Part shown: positions 46,401-55,801 of the stretch, piece by piece | How the letters are laid out: each line of letters opens with the position of its first letter | Position numbering within the stretch: position 1 is the first letter of the stretch | Assembly: GCA_964526835.1 (NCBI GenBank) | Contig: CAZGMK010000002.1 | Location: forward strand, 124,001 to 188,000 | Reading direction: 5' to 3' | Origin: DAOSXA01 sp964526835 | GTDB taxonomy: Bacteria > Zixibacteria > MSB-5A5 > GN15 > FEB-12 | Length of the DNA stretch: 64,000 nucleotides | Program-made: the position numbers and the translations under genes | The notes under the pieces: generated by a model | What the model was told of the DNA's origin: nothing | What the model saw: the letters and a program-made list of their open reading frames with translations, nothing else | The model's database searches: none

Positions 46401-49018
46401 AAAGTGATTTCGAAGGTATTCTCACAGGTCTCGCCACAAGGATCGGTGGCGCGGTAGGCAACAGTGACCGTCTCGGGACCGGCCGGCGTGTATTGCCACT
46501 GGCCGTCCGAAATCGTTCCGGGGCCACTGACCAGTTCGATTATCAGGTCGTCGCCTTCGGGGTCGATGGCGCCAATGGGGATACTCACTTCCTCCGGTGT
46601 GCACAGGTATACGGTGTCGTCTTCAGGGGCCTCGCAGACCGGCGGCAGATTAGTCTGCACATCAATCCACGTGTCGCACGTGGACTGATTGCCGCAATCA
46701 TCGATCGCAGAAAGGGTGATATCGTTGCGACCCTCAATCGGTGTAAAGCAGATGCTGCCCGCGAAATCGGAGCCGTCCTCGGCCTCGAATATGTCGAAGC
46801 TGGCACCATTGACGGTTGCCGTCACATTGAGATACCGGCCGTCGTCAATGGCCGCAAAGCCTTCCAGGCAAATCTCGGACAGGTCGCAGACGGTCATGGC
46901 CTGGCCCGGCTCGGGACAAGTCATCTCCGGCGGTTGATCGAGATGGATCGTAACCGTGAATTCGGACTGGCAGTAATTGCCACAGTCATTGAGGCATCGA
47001 ATTGTTACCGTGAAGCTCTCAGAGCCGCTCGGCGTATAGGTCCACATCCCGTCCATGATTTCACCGGGACCGTCGAAGACAAAGCACGTCGCCGTCGGAT
47101 CGTTAGTCAGAACCGGGATTTCGATCGTCTGGAGGTTGCATAGTTCGATCGTTATATCATTGCCTTCGGGCAGTTCGCAGGTGGGAGTCTCGTTTATGTG
47201 GGCGATGATCACCGACGTATCGCTGTCAGTGTCTCCGCACTCGTCGACAGCCGTGACGATTACGACATATTCACCGCTCTCGACAACTTCGACACAGACT
47301 TCGCCAGTGGACGGGTCATAGACGCCGCCCTCGGCGAACACTTCGGCCAGATTGCCGTCGGGATCTCCCACGCCCGCCGGCAGGCAGACAGTGGCAGGCT
47401 CGCAGGCCCACAGGGTGTCGTCGGGAGGAAGAACCACCTGGGGATCACGGTTGCATTCGACCCGTACCTGGAATGAGCAATCGTAGGTACCGCAATCGGT
47501 GGTAACGGTGATCCCGATCGTATTGGTCTGTGTACAGGCGGCGAAGAAACACACTGTCTGGTCATCGTCATTCCAGGAAGCGTTCAATCCGCTTACCGAC
47601 ACACCAGCGCCGGCGGGTATCCCTTCAATGGGGAAACAGAAGGTATCGACGTCGCAGGCAAAAACAGTTGTATCACCGGGGCAAACGATATCGAGATCCT
47701 GTTCGGTCGTGACCATGACCTCAACTATATCAGAGGCACTCTCGCCGCACTCGTCGACAGCGGTGATCTCAATCTCATAGGTTCCCTGGGTATAGGGAGT
47801 GAAACAGACCTGCCCGTCGGCGTAAACGCCGTGGGTCGTAGTGATTTCGGACAGATTACCGTCGATATCATCGACCTCCACAGATATGCAAATCTCGGAG
47901 GGAGCGCACAGGTGCAGAGTAGTATCCGGACCGGCAGCCACTGTCGGGGCCGTATTCATGGTCACCTCGAAAGCGGCCGTGCAGGTATCGCTGCGCCCCA
48001 GTATATCGGTGGCGGTGATCTGAATGTCGTAATGGCCGCCTTCGGTCGGGGTCATACACAGTTCGCCGGTCGCCGGATCGATAGTGGCCACCGGGGTTTC
48101 TTCGATCGAAAAGACCAGGTCGCCCGCGCCGCTCTCTATTATGGTCGTGGTATAGCAGTAAGTCTGTTCTGCGCAGGCAAAGAGGTCTTCGCTGACACAG
48201 GAGATTTCCGGCGGCAGCGGAATGGCTTGTATATGAACGCAGTCGATCGCGGCCAGGATCGCTACTCGGCCGTCAGGATCGCAGGCCGAATTAGCCGGGT
48301 CGTCCGGACCCGGTTGGTCCTCACCCTCATACTTGACGCCAATGGTGTAGTAGTTCTCATCGGCCAGGGTGAGACTCACCGAGGCGTAGCCGTCGCCGTC
48401 GGTAGTGGCGGTGGCCAGGGGGATGTCGTCAGGGTTGACGCCGCAGGCATCGAGATGAGCGTAGAATTTCACCTGGCGGCCAGGCATTGGCGCGAAGTTG
48501 CCGTCACAGCAATTTTGCTCCAGCAGGATCGTCACATCGAAGGGCTCACCGACCACAATGCTGTCGGGCGCCTCGACGATCGTGATCCGGGAACCAACTT
48601 CGGTTGACGTCGCCGAACCCATGACGCCGGATTCCGTGCCCGTGGCGGTAACCACAATCGGCTGGCCTGCCTGGGCCTCACTCGCCACCTCCCAGGTCGT
48701 GCTGAAGCTGCCCGTGGCGTCGGTGTAGACGGTCCAGGAAGCGTACTGATCGGCGGGTGAGGCTGACTCATCGAGACGCCGCAGATCCATGGACACCTGC
48801 TCAAAGGCGTCATAGCCTCCACCAACGATCACTACAGACTCACCGACATCCTTGCTATCAGCACGCACCGTCAGATTCCCGGTGCGTACCGTCGGATCTG
48901 TCGATCCGGGGTTGTCCGCTGTCGAGAGCGGACCGGTACCGTCATCGGCCGTCACCGGCGCGGCCATAAAGGCTACCAGGACGGCCAGGAGACAGAAAAC
49001 ATACCACGACCGTTTCAT
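40466..49018 (-). CDS. Giant secreted repeat protein with cohesin-like, dockerin-like and FlgD-like modules
   Basis: 2850 residues. ATG 49018 has GGAGG upstream and opens a signal peptide (MKRSWYVFCLLAVLVAFMAA). An Ig-like N-terminal region (to about 270) is followed by about 24 repeats of 80-90 residues (about 280-2340). The consensus is LC-E/A-P-x3-C-x-P, D-P-D-G-N, QVCF and D-x-CG, so each repeat holds about four cysteines. Next come a cohesin-like domain (about 2354-2500), a dockerin-like pair of calcium loops (RGDVNLNG about 2569, TDVNADGS about 2609) and a C-terminal domain with LGQNYPNPFNPTTTIEFALP (from about 2764) ending TKKMVLLK. That last part is the FlgD_ig/type IX-style sorting region of FCB bacteria. 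Probably a surface or exported scaffold or adhesin held by disulfides and calcium; the ligand is unknown. Long plus-strand frames across it are shadows. Confidence 0.9.
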   Translation of the reverse strand: MKRSWYVFCLLAVLVAFMAAPVTADDGTGPLSTADNPGSTDPTVRTGNLTVRADSKDVGESVVIVGGGYDAFEQVSMDLRRLDESASPADQYASWTVYTDATGSFSTTWEVASEAQAGQPIVVTATGTESGVMGSATSTEVGSRITIVEAPDSIVVGEPFDVTILLEQNCCDGNFAPMPGRQVKFYAHLDACGVNPDDIPLATATTDGDGYASVSLTLADENYYTIGVKYEGEDQPGPDDPANSACDPDGRVAILAAIDCVHIQAIPLPPEISCVSEDLFACAEQTYCYTTTIIESGAGDLVFSIEETPVATIDPATGELCMTPTEGGHYDIQITATDILGRSDTCTAAFEVTMNTAPTVAAGPDTTLHLCAPSEICISVEVDDIDGNLSEITTTHGVYADGQVCFTPYTQGTYEIEITAVDECGESASDIVEVMVTTEQDLDIVCPGDTTVFACDVDTFCFPIEGIPAGAGVSVSGLNASWNDDDQTVCFFAACTQTNTIGITVTTDCGTYDCSFQVRVECNRDPQVVLPPDDTLWACEPATVCLPAGVGDPDGNLAEVFAEGGVYDPSTGEVCVEVVESGEYVVIVTAVDECGDTDSDTSVIIAHINETPTCELPEGNDITIELCNLQTIEIPVLTNDPTATCFVFDGPGEIMDGMWTYTPSGSESFTVTIRCLNDCGNYCQSEFTVTIHLDQPPEMTCPEPGQAMTVCDLSEICLEGFAAIDDGRYLNVTATVNGASFDIFEAEDGSDFAGSICFTPIEGRNDITLSAIDDCGNQSTCDTWIDVQTNLPPVCEAPEDDTVYLCTPEEVSIPIGAIDPEGDDLIIELVSGPGTISDGQWQYTPAGPETVTVAYRATDPCGETCENTFEITFDVNTPPVAECPANTEMSLCDLSEPVCIEGFGATDIDDNLVSVTVNGQPLTDGTACFDPVEGSNTLTLIATDDCGLADTCVTIVDVSLNSAPVCSGPGDTTIVLCRPETVCLPVEVSDPDGNFKNWEITYGGGEIVDGQWCYTPEASRVEQVTVRAYDSCWAYCEFSFTVTFEINSMPEITDRHTSASLCEPGLLREVSVLAYDADEDPLTYELLSGEGSIGADGLISYTPMSAGVYTFQVAAYDTCGGDTGFVYDTIAFNDPPELIVYDSTISLCDVEEICFPVVATDPDNEPVDVYQQGGPGSFSQLTDTSGQTCFMPDDVDSATYVFTYCAVDECGYAKGGVERPSCPPCEPDTIRITVLINRPPAIDCPEAQTFAICEPAEFCIPISATDPDEGDVLTYEVLSSNAEYSEGQVCFWADGSDQFDIVVAVSDVCGHADTCTIPVTVEGNHAPTLELADDFSIELCEPGEVCFSAVAEDVDGDLEDVIAGFGTYDGSNDEVCFWADTAGVYSISITATDTCGATAHADINVTVGFVAPPVVTVNDLSTALCEAEPICVPVAIEGAYTSVTTSLGAWDGENSRVCFTPEAAGTYELIVEASNQCGSDLDTAMIEVDLNEPPTISEMADTTIFLCAPTEICLPVSIDDPNGNIESITVSHGGVYEEGQVCFTPYSGGVYELTISVTDSCGLTVSATATITVDTEQDLEIVCPNDTTIFACVLDTFCLPIDGVPEGSLVRVQGLNTWWDDTTQSVCFFADCGLTNNISLSIETVCGAVTCQFTVIVECNHPPQVVLPPDVSIDLCEGEDLCFPVGISDPDDNLMDVWVESTDPAYAYYDEETGKVCFWGEVSGLYEIIVYAMDSCGLVDSDTMSVDLWVNLPPRIDYCLDTTIVTCDPTDVCLPVGVWDPDGDETIAQVITSLGSYSLETGEVCFQADTNGTYCIEVIAIDTCGAADTAVACVPVQIEDYVYIDCPSDVMETMPLCEPDTVCVPVDIVGENYTVTTNYGYYEDGQLCFFADTSAIFAIELYVQGPCNSDTCEVLVSVNISPSDLISCPDDQTVVLCEPDTLCLDYDISPHVTGVSVSDPAWLGEGQVCIPILQSGEIEVTMVATSECGDDTCSFTITSEFNTPPVVGLGDDTTLVVCEPEQICLPFTVNDAEDNIVDVVASEGASIVDSTVCFTPPDFGAFAIVVTAIDVCGEADSDTLNVTLEPGGTPFIVCPQSTQFFSLCEPDTVCVVVPISPFNATVTVEPEGVYKWGAGEVCIRADTTGTYTVTVIAEAACGVDTCAFDIDVSMGVTPEISCPGQIDTLLCFEEPQSICYPVSISGAGADISVSPIGSYSDGQICLPIDTAGHYEVEIAAELSCGADTCVTVINVTADAEPQLFLPTADLVFERCPGDSDIICIDGIYADDFEGIESLMQTCGPGTFTLETNDSGVLCLPADIDFGLHEFCFETYDGCHTVSGSFIVEIIEEEDCGVCMYVRLDAGECIPVGVRKKVDLIMETDMYLGGFDILLSFDASVLGFVGATIAGTEIDGWEYFEYRLNQAGCGPNCPSGVVRFVGIADINNGAQHPPPESRNPNGVVVEMEFQVVNDQNIGDQFLPLRFVNYDCGDNAVSDTTGTELYVDLRIYGPEGYLLWDETDDVNFPESSRPYGMGTPDECFGGGKVDPIRCIEFYNDGICILHPDSIDARGDVNLNGVAYEIADAVVFSNYFIYGLGVFTVNLAGQIAATDVNADGSTLTVADLVLLIRVIVGDAVPVPKVTPHEQALVVEAADQGPTLAVSAESSHDIGAALLVFDMSGDVSINGLRLAGDAAGMELLWGIQDGQLRALVWDLGTEHMFAGRNNLIEVDYEGGQLNLVEAQAADYQGRPYNCVFKGGSTVPDEFSLGQNYPNPFNPTTTIEFALPNAGEWHLSIFNIQGNLVNQFNGKASAGTHQVIWDGCSSSGASVASGVYFYRLDADDFSATKKMVLLK

Positions 49019-49220
49019 TATATCCTCCAGGAGATTTGGTCTGTCGGGCGGGACGCTAAAGCCGCCATTCGGATTCCCTCGCTCTTGCCCCACTGAGCCG
49101 TGGGCTTATGCAGTACGGGGCCGGAGCCCCCATTGAGGCGCAATTCGCGCGTCTTAGTCGCATCACAATATGCTATCGAGTCGTCGTTAACGTCTGCAGT
49201 AAAATGACTGTATCGTACGA
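49019..49220 (-). promoter_or_regulatory. Structured 5' leader of the giant surface-protein gene
   Basis: About 200 transcribed, untranslated bases are expected between the promoter and the ATG. Three hairpins are plain: GGGGC/GCCCC with loop UCCG (49117-49130), GCCCAC/GTGGGGC (49087-49105) and GGCGG/CCGCC with a 10-base loop (49047-49066). The last one ends some 20 bases before the ribosome site. The block GCAAGAGCGAGGGAATCC between hairpins looks like single-stranded core. It may be a riboswitch or protein-binding leader; I could not match it to a known class with confidence. Confidence 0.5.
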
Positions 49221-49227
49221 GCACCAT

Positions 49228-49255
49228 AATATAGCGGCTTTGCCTTTGATGTCAA
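49228..49255 (-). promoter_or_regulatory. Strong sigma-70-like promoter for the giant surface-protein gene
   Basis: On the minus strand TTGACA (49255-49250), a 16-base spacer and TATATT (49233-49228). The -35 box is consensus and the -10 box close to it, giving a start near 49221. Confidence 0.65.
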
Positions 49256-49473
49256 CACACTTCAACTCACTCACGGACTGCTGCAATATCCGGGCCAAAT
49301 TCGTAATCTGTTATTCTGCTGTGAGTTACAATCACTGAGGGCTCCCCGGCGCACAGGTCTGCCCAAATTGTGAAGCCGGGGTAACAGATTATGACTGTTT
49401 CTTTTCAGCACAAGCTCATGGGGATTCGTCTGTGACAAGGCAAGCACATCTGACGGACGACGCAGATTCTGAG
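49256..49473. other. Remainder of the intergenic region before the broken secreted-protein gene
   Basis: Relatively A/T-rich. No gene or clear repeat is seen. With the leader and promoters on either side it makes up a 507-base divergent control region. Confidence 0.5.
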
Positions 49474-49502
49474 TTGTCGGGTCGGCCTGAGACGGCTATA
49501 TT
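49474..49502 (+). promoter_or_regulatory. Putative promoter of the broken secreted-protein gene
   Basis: TTGTCG, 17-base spacer, TATATT; expected start near 49509, about 17 bases before ATG 49526, with GAGGGAG serving as ribosome site. Confidence 0.45.
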
Positions 49503-49525
49503 GAAAGCAGAGGGAGTTTGTCAAT

Positions 49526-51090
49526 ATGGGTCCTGCATCGGTTCTGGTGTCGCTTTTCTTTGTGGCCGTCGGTGCCCTCGGCCATGAGCCGCCTGTTGGG
49601 AAGCAGCCGTCCGACCCGGCGAGCACTGGAATTCATGACGACTCTGTGCGGTATCCGGTCGCCGAGGCGACTCACCGAACCTCGCAGATAGAGGCCAGCG
49701 TCTCCTGCTCCGGTGGAATGGGCCTGTACAACGGCAGCAGCCCTTACTTTGTCTTTCCGGCCGGCAGCAAGATGTCATACCTGTTCAGCGCCGATATCTG
49801 GGTTGGAGGCATTGTCGAGCAGGACACGGCTGTCTCGACATCGCTCTGGTACCAGTTCTACTGCCGTGAAGGGAGCCCTATTCTGACGTCGGGCCAAGAG
49901 CTCTTTCCTCCCAGCTCACAGCGAGACTATGTTCGCCACCTGCGGCCGATCGCTTCATGCGCGGCCGGCACGGCCTTCCGGACCGAGGCAGTCGATACTT
50001 TCGCGGCCGAACACGGGCTTCGAAATTTCGACACCGGCACAACAGTTACCCCCCACCGGCCCATGGGGATTCGGTCGAGGCCTTCTATGGTCGAGTGTTG
50101 GATGGAATCGACTACGAGCTTTATTCCTTCGTAGATTCGCTTCGGGAGAGTGTCATTCGCTGGGAAGACCTCGCCCGTTTCGAGACGGTGCTCATCGAAG
50201 ACGGCGCCGGAGGGCAAATACTTTTGAACGCCGGCTCCCACTCCCGTCTGTTGTCGTTTCTTGTCGATGCCGGCCGCCATGTAATCTACTTCAGTTTCCC
50301 GCCCGGCGCGGAACACATCGACTTCACGCGGGATGTGTCGACGATTGAATACACCGCGATGTCGCCGGAGCATCGCTACCTCGGATTGGACAGCTCAATT
50401 TGCCGGGGCTTGAGGAGCTGGTATTCCGGTGATCACGTCAAGGACACGCTGGCCGGCTTCGTCAGAGCCGAGCCTGCAGATGGGTGGCCCCTTGTCGAGT
50501 ACGCAGGCGCCCGCGGCAGGGTGAGCGACATCTTCGCACACTTCTTCGATCCCGATTCGTGCCTGCCGTGCACTCCTGCCTTCTTTCCTGATGAGCGGGC
50601 CCGAGCAATCTACACCTACGGCTCGGCCTGGCCGGAGTGCTCTCACCTGCACGGTTTGACCTGCGGCGTCGAGATGATCCACCTCCAGGGCCGGGCGCAC
50701 GCATTCTCGTTTCACCTGCGGGGCATCAGAGAACGGCAGGCCCGGCGATTAGTCGAGAAACTCCTGGATCAGCCTTCTTCACATCCTTCTGCAACGCCGA
50801 TGCCGAAGGATTTCGACGTTCAGTAGAACTACCCCAATCCATTCAACTCCGGGACTACCATCACATTCACACTGGCATCCTGGAGCCCGGTAACCCTGGA
50901 TATCTATAACGTTCTGGGACGGCGAGTAAGAACTCTGCTCGCTGGCGAGGTCCTGCCGACCGGTATCTCGCACACGATCAATTGGGACGGTACGGACAGC
51001 AGAGGTCAGACGGTGTCGACGGGTGTCTACTTCTATCGCCTGCAGACCAACGATCGGGTCGAGACGAAGAAGATGATGCTGGTACGGTAG
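49526..51090 (+). pseudogene. Secreted FlgD-domain protein gene with a frameshift and an internal stop
   Basis: Three pieces together encode about 520 residues. From ATG 49526: MGPASVLVSLFFVAVGALGH (signal peptide) to RNFDTGTTVTP. The frame then slips at a run of six C (50049-50054), after which HGDSVEAFYGRVLDGIDYEL continues in another frame to PKDFDVQ. There an in-frame TAG (50824-50826) is followed at once by NYPNPFNSGTTITFTLASWS and the rest of a FlgD-like sorting domain, ending TKKMMLVR and TAG at 51090. The Q-stop-N order breaks the usual QNYPNPFN motif exactly at its centre. TAG ends many normal genes here, so recoding is unlikely. The C-run could be a sequencing error, but two lesions favour a decayed gene. 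The core is of unknown family. Confidence 0.8.
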
Positions 51091-51114
51091 ACCGCCGGAC
51101 GGCCCGGATGAATT

Positions 51115-51141
51115 GTCCCGCCGCCCGGATGGTGGCGGGAC
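51115..51141. terminator. Perfect hairpin between convergent genes
   Basis: GTCCCGCC, 11-base loop, GGCGGGAC. It lies 24 bases after the pseudogene stop and 18 bases after the SPFH gene end, so it may end transcription from both sides. T-runs are weak. Confidence 0.55.
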
Positions 51142-51159
51142 ACCGATTGCGTTCGGGAG

Positions 51160-51972
51160 CTATTTCTCCCCGCTCAGGATGATCGGCAGACTGCCGGCGT
51201 CATTACCCACAACGACAATCTTGGTATTGGGAGACTCGGCGATCTTCATCGTTGCTTCAATGCCTTTCCATTTAAGCAGAGAGGAAGTGATGCCTGCGCT
51301 CACAATCTGCTGGAAATCGGAGATTCCTTTCGCCTCGATCCGCTTGCGCTCGGCCTCGAGTCTCTCCTTCTCGATGGTGAACTGCATTCGCTGCGCTTCC
51401 TGATCGGCGGTCAGTTTGAAGTTGATTGCCTGCGAAATCTCGGGTGGGATCTTCACATCGCGAATCAGCACCTTCTCCACCCGGATGAACTTATCCTTCA
51501 TGGCCTCACGGAGCTCTCCCTCGATGGAGTCATTGACCTCTTCGCGTTTTGTCGAGTAGATCTCTTCCGGCTTATACCGCCCGGCGACGGCCCTCGCAAT
51601 CCCGCGTATCGATGGCGCAATCGCGACGTTATAATAGTTCGGACCGATCTTGACTTGCAGCGAATCCAGTCTGTCCGCTATGGGTCGATAGAGTATCGAA
51701 ACCTCCAGACCAATCGTGGCCCCATCGGACGACAATACGGTCAGGTCTTCTTTCTTCTCATGAAGCTGGACCTGGTAAACGAACATGTTATTCCAGGGCA
51801 GATGCCAGGAGAATCCCTCCGGATAGACCTTTCCCATCTCGGTGCCATCGCCGAATTTGTAGTAGAAGACACCTCGGTGACCCGAGGGAATCTGGGTGCC
51901 GCATCCGGCCATCCCGGAGATAAAAGCCGCCAGGATCAGCAGCGGCAGCAGCTTCGCAATCTGGGTACGCAT
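51160..51972 (-). CDS. SPFH/prohibitin-domain lipoprotein
   Basis: 270 residues. The N-terminus has a lipoprotein signal (LLILAAFISGMAGC, cysteine about residue 24), followed by a Band 7/SPFH domain (about 25-190: GHRGVFYYKFGDGTEMGKVY, IGLEVSILYRP, VRIEKVLIRDVKIP-like segment) and a coiled segment (DQEAQRMQFTIEKERLEAER) with a C-terminal prohibitin-type tail. SPFH proteins form large membrane rings, often regulating proteases. A lipid anchor in place of the usual membrane helix is less common. AAGGAGG lies just upstream of ATG 51972. Confidence 0.88.
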   Translation of the reverse strand: MRTQIAKLLPLLILAAFISGMAGCGTQIPSGHRGVFYYKFGDGTEMGKVYPEGFSWHLPWNNMFVYQVQLHEKKEDLTVLSSDGATIGLEVSILYRPIADRLDSLQVKIGPNYYNVAIAPSIRGIARAVAGRYKPEEIYSTKREEVNDSIEGELREAMKDKFIRVEKVLIRDVKIPPEISQAINFKLTADQEAQRMQFTIEKERLEAERKRIEAKGISDFQQIVSAGITSSLLKWKGIEATMKIAESPNTKIVVVGNDAGSLPIILSGEK

Positions 51973-52132
51973 GAAACCTCCTTGTCACGATATTCAGTGT
52001 AGCGCGGTTTATATCACTTTCACGGGCTTTGCATTATCGTACAATACCACGAAAAGGGTCTGCAATTCAACAACTAATCGAGAAATCGAACTGTGGTTCT
52101 ATGACGGTTGCACAGAGGGGAAATCGGGTGAA

Positions 52133-53098
52133 TCAGCGGAAGTAGCGGTATGGGGCAACCCACACGGATCCGTAGCGATCGGGGGAGCGCCGCTCCTGAA
52201 ACAGTATCAGGTGATAATGATCGCCCGAGGCAATCGGAACGACGAGGGTGTCGCGATAGGTGGCGGGCGTAGGATGACTCATACAGTCGACTTCCCAGCC
52301 GCCATCCGTTCTGCTCGTCATGAGCGTGTAGACCGTCCCGGTCTCATTGGCTCCGTCCCAGTTCTCTCCCCGGATGATCAATGTGTCACCCGGATCCGGG
52401 CGGGCGATCTCGGCCAGGTCGATGTATTCGAACTCGGTCCTGTGAGCGATGGTCTCAGTGATGACAACACTGTCGCCATAGCCGCCCAGACTGTCAAGTA
52501 TCTTCCTCTGATAGTAGGTAAGATAGCGATAGTGGTCATGGTCCAGCCCATCGACTCGGAACGACAACCCATCGCCGCTTCGGGCAACCATAGTTCCGGC
52601 CCTCGGGATGCCACCATGGAACCCGTGCAGCACCCACCCTGAGAAAGCCTGTCTATGAGGGCTTCCCAATTGCAGAAAGAAACCGACTCGGGTCAGCGCC
52701 CGCCATTCGAAAGTGGTATCCACTGTCTCTGGTGTAGTGCGCTCGGTCCTGATGAGGAATTCATCAATAACGATAACTTCGGCGTGCGGCGCCGGTCCCT
52801 GGATGTCTATGAAATCGCCGTCGGCCTCGCCCTCGATGTAGATACTGCGGATAGTGGAGTCGACGAAATCCCGGTATACGCCGATGCTGTCGTTTGGCTT
52901 GGTGTAGGGATTGGCGGGAAACAGACTGTCGGTTCTGAAAAGTTCCTTCGCTCGCGGCTCCTGATGAATATACGCTCGCAACTCGGCGTTGTCGTCGAAG
53001 TCGTAAACATCGCGCTTGACATCGCACCCCATCCCGATCAGGCACAGGAGACTGATCATCACGACGGTCGGAACTGAAAGCCTGGCTGGTCTGCTCAT
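52133..53098 (-). CDS. Lipoprotein of unknown function
   Basis: 321 residues with a lipoprotein signal (VVMISLLCLIGMGC, cysteine about residue 25). The mature part is acidic and beta-rich (SIYIEGEADGDFIDIQ, FEWRALTRVGFFLQLGSPHR, DTLIIRGENWDGANETGTVY) and ends APYRYFR. I recognise no family. ATG 53098 has GAGGATGG upstream. It lies between uvrB and the SPFH lipoprotein gene on the same strand, 160 bases from the latter, and may share their transcription. Confidence 0.75.
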   Translation of the reverse strand: MSRPARLSVPTVVMISLLCLIGMGCDVKRDVYDFDDNAELRAYIHQEPRAKELFRTDSLFPANPYTKPNDSIGVYRDFVDSTIRSIYIEGEADGDFIDIQGPAPHAEVIVIDEFLIRTERTTPETVDTTFEWRALTRVGFFLQLGSPHRQAFSGWVLHGFHGGIPRAGTMVARSGDGLSFRVDGLDHDHYRYLTYYQRKILDSLGGYGDSVVITETIAHRTEFEYIDLAEIARPDPGDTLIIRGENWDGANETGTVYTLMTSRTDGGWEVDCMSHPTPATYRDTLVVPIASGDHYHLILFQERRSPDRYGSVWVAPYRYFR

Positions 53099-53128
53099 GT
53101 TTCCATCCTCAAAACAATATACGCCGTT

Positions 53129-55189
<2,061 letters not shown>

Positions 55190-55299
55190 CGCCTTATAAA
55201 CGAATGAGGCTGTAATATATCCAATGATCCGGCTGATTCAACCACAATCGCGGCGTGGCTGCAATCGGTGTGAGACTGGCCGGGACGCTTTAGCTTCCT

Positions 55300-55317
55300 G
55301 GCCGGCAGGCGCCGGCC
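55300..55317. repeat. GC-rich palindrome upstream of rplU
   Basis: GGCCGG, loop CAGGCG, CCGGCC: perfect arms in the 291-base gap between uvrB and rplU. Nearby segments (GGACGCTTTAGC, GGAAGCCC) look like dispersed-repeat material. Function unknown. Confidence 0.45.
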
Positions 55318-55400
55318 CGCGGGAACCCTCCTGCATCTGGTTGGTGTAAGGTTGCAATTGCCTGGCCGGTGGAAGCCCTGCGGCTCCCGTGAGAATTGCC

Positions 55401-55428
55401 TTGACTATTGTCGGGCAGGAGTTACTTT
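55401..55428 (+). promoter_or_regulatory. Putative promoter of rplU
   Basis: TTGACT, 16-base spacer, TACTTT. The expected start, near 55436, falls inside a perfect palindrome (55431-55444). Confidence 0.45.
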
Positions 55429-55430
55429 AC

Positions 55431-55444
55431 TGGGCTTAAGCCCA
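55431..55444. promoter_or_regulatory. Perfect 14-base palindrome at the probable rplU transcription start
   Basis: TGGGCTTAAGCCCA, with no loop, more like a binding site for a dimeric protein than an RNA hairpin. It lies 37 bases before the rplU ATG. Confidence 0.45.
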
Positions 55445-55480
55445 AGCTGGTTAACGAGTTTTGTAAGCTGGAGAAAACCT

Positions 55481-55801
55481 ATGTACGCCGTGTTTCAACT
55501 GTCCGGATTCCAATATACGGTTTCCGAAGGCGATGTGATTCGCGTCCCTAGACAAGCCGCCGAAAAGGGCGGGGCGCTGGATATATCTGAGGTCCTGTTG
55601 GTTAAGGACGGCGAGAGTGCGCTTGTCGGCCGACCGTTCGTCGATGATGCCAGGATAGAGGCCGAAGTGCTGGGTGAGGGTAAGGACGACAAAGTTCTGA
55701 TCTATAAGTATAAGCGCCGCACCAAATACCGTCGGCGACAGGGTCATCGTCAGGATTACACCGAGCTGAAGATTAACCGGATCGTCGTGCCGCAGGTCTA
55801 A
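55481..55801 (+). CDS. rplU: 50S ribosomal protein bL21
   Basis: 106 residues starting MYAVFQLSGFQYTVSEGDVI, with VLIYKYKRRTKYRRRQGHRQ and the ending TELKINRIV, all typical of L21. ATG 55481 has GGAG eight bases upstream; the open frame further upstream is promoter sequence. In most bacteria rpmA (L27) follows immediately; here bamA follows after 19 bases instead, which is unusual. Confidence 0.97.
   Translation: MYAVFQLSGFQYTVSEGDVIRVPRQAAEKGGALDISEVLLVKDGESALVGRPFVDDARIEAEVLGEGKDDKVLIYKYKRRTKYRRRQGHRQDYTELKINRIVVPQV

Noticed and set aside
40583..48607. Long plus-strand frames of 250-465 codons antisense to the giant gene (for example 42014-43318, 44036-45430 and 45851-47143)
   Set aside because: They are shadows of a repetitive, GC-biased minus-strand gene. 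The minus-strand reading has signal peptide, repeats and domains, while the plus readings have no family-like motifs or ribosome sites.
49047..49066. Possible cyclic di-GMP-I (GEMM) riboswitch on the plus strand because of GGGACGCTAAAGCC
   Set aside because: The upstream GGCAAA-type core and the second hairpin are missing, and the strand is opposite to the gene with the promoter. Kept only as an unassigned leader on the minus strand.
50824..50826. TAG as a recoded sense codon (for example pyrrolysine)
   Set aside because: TAG ends several normal genes in the window (rlmH, lpxD, pabC), and the same gene has an independent frameshift, so decay is simpler.
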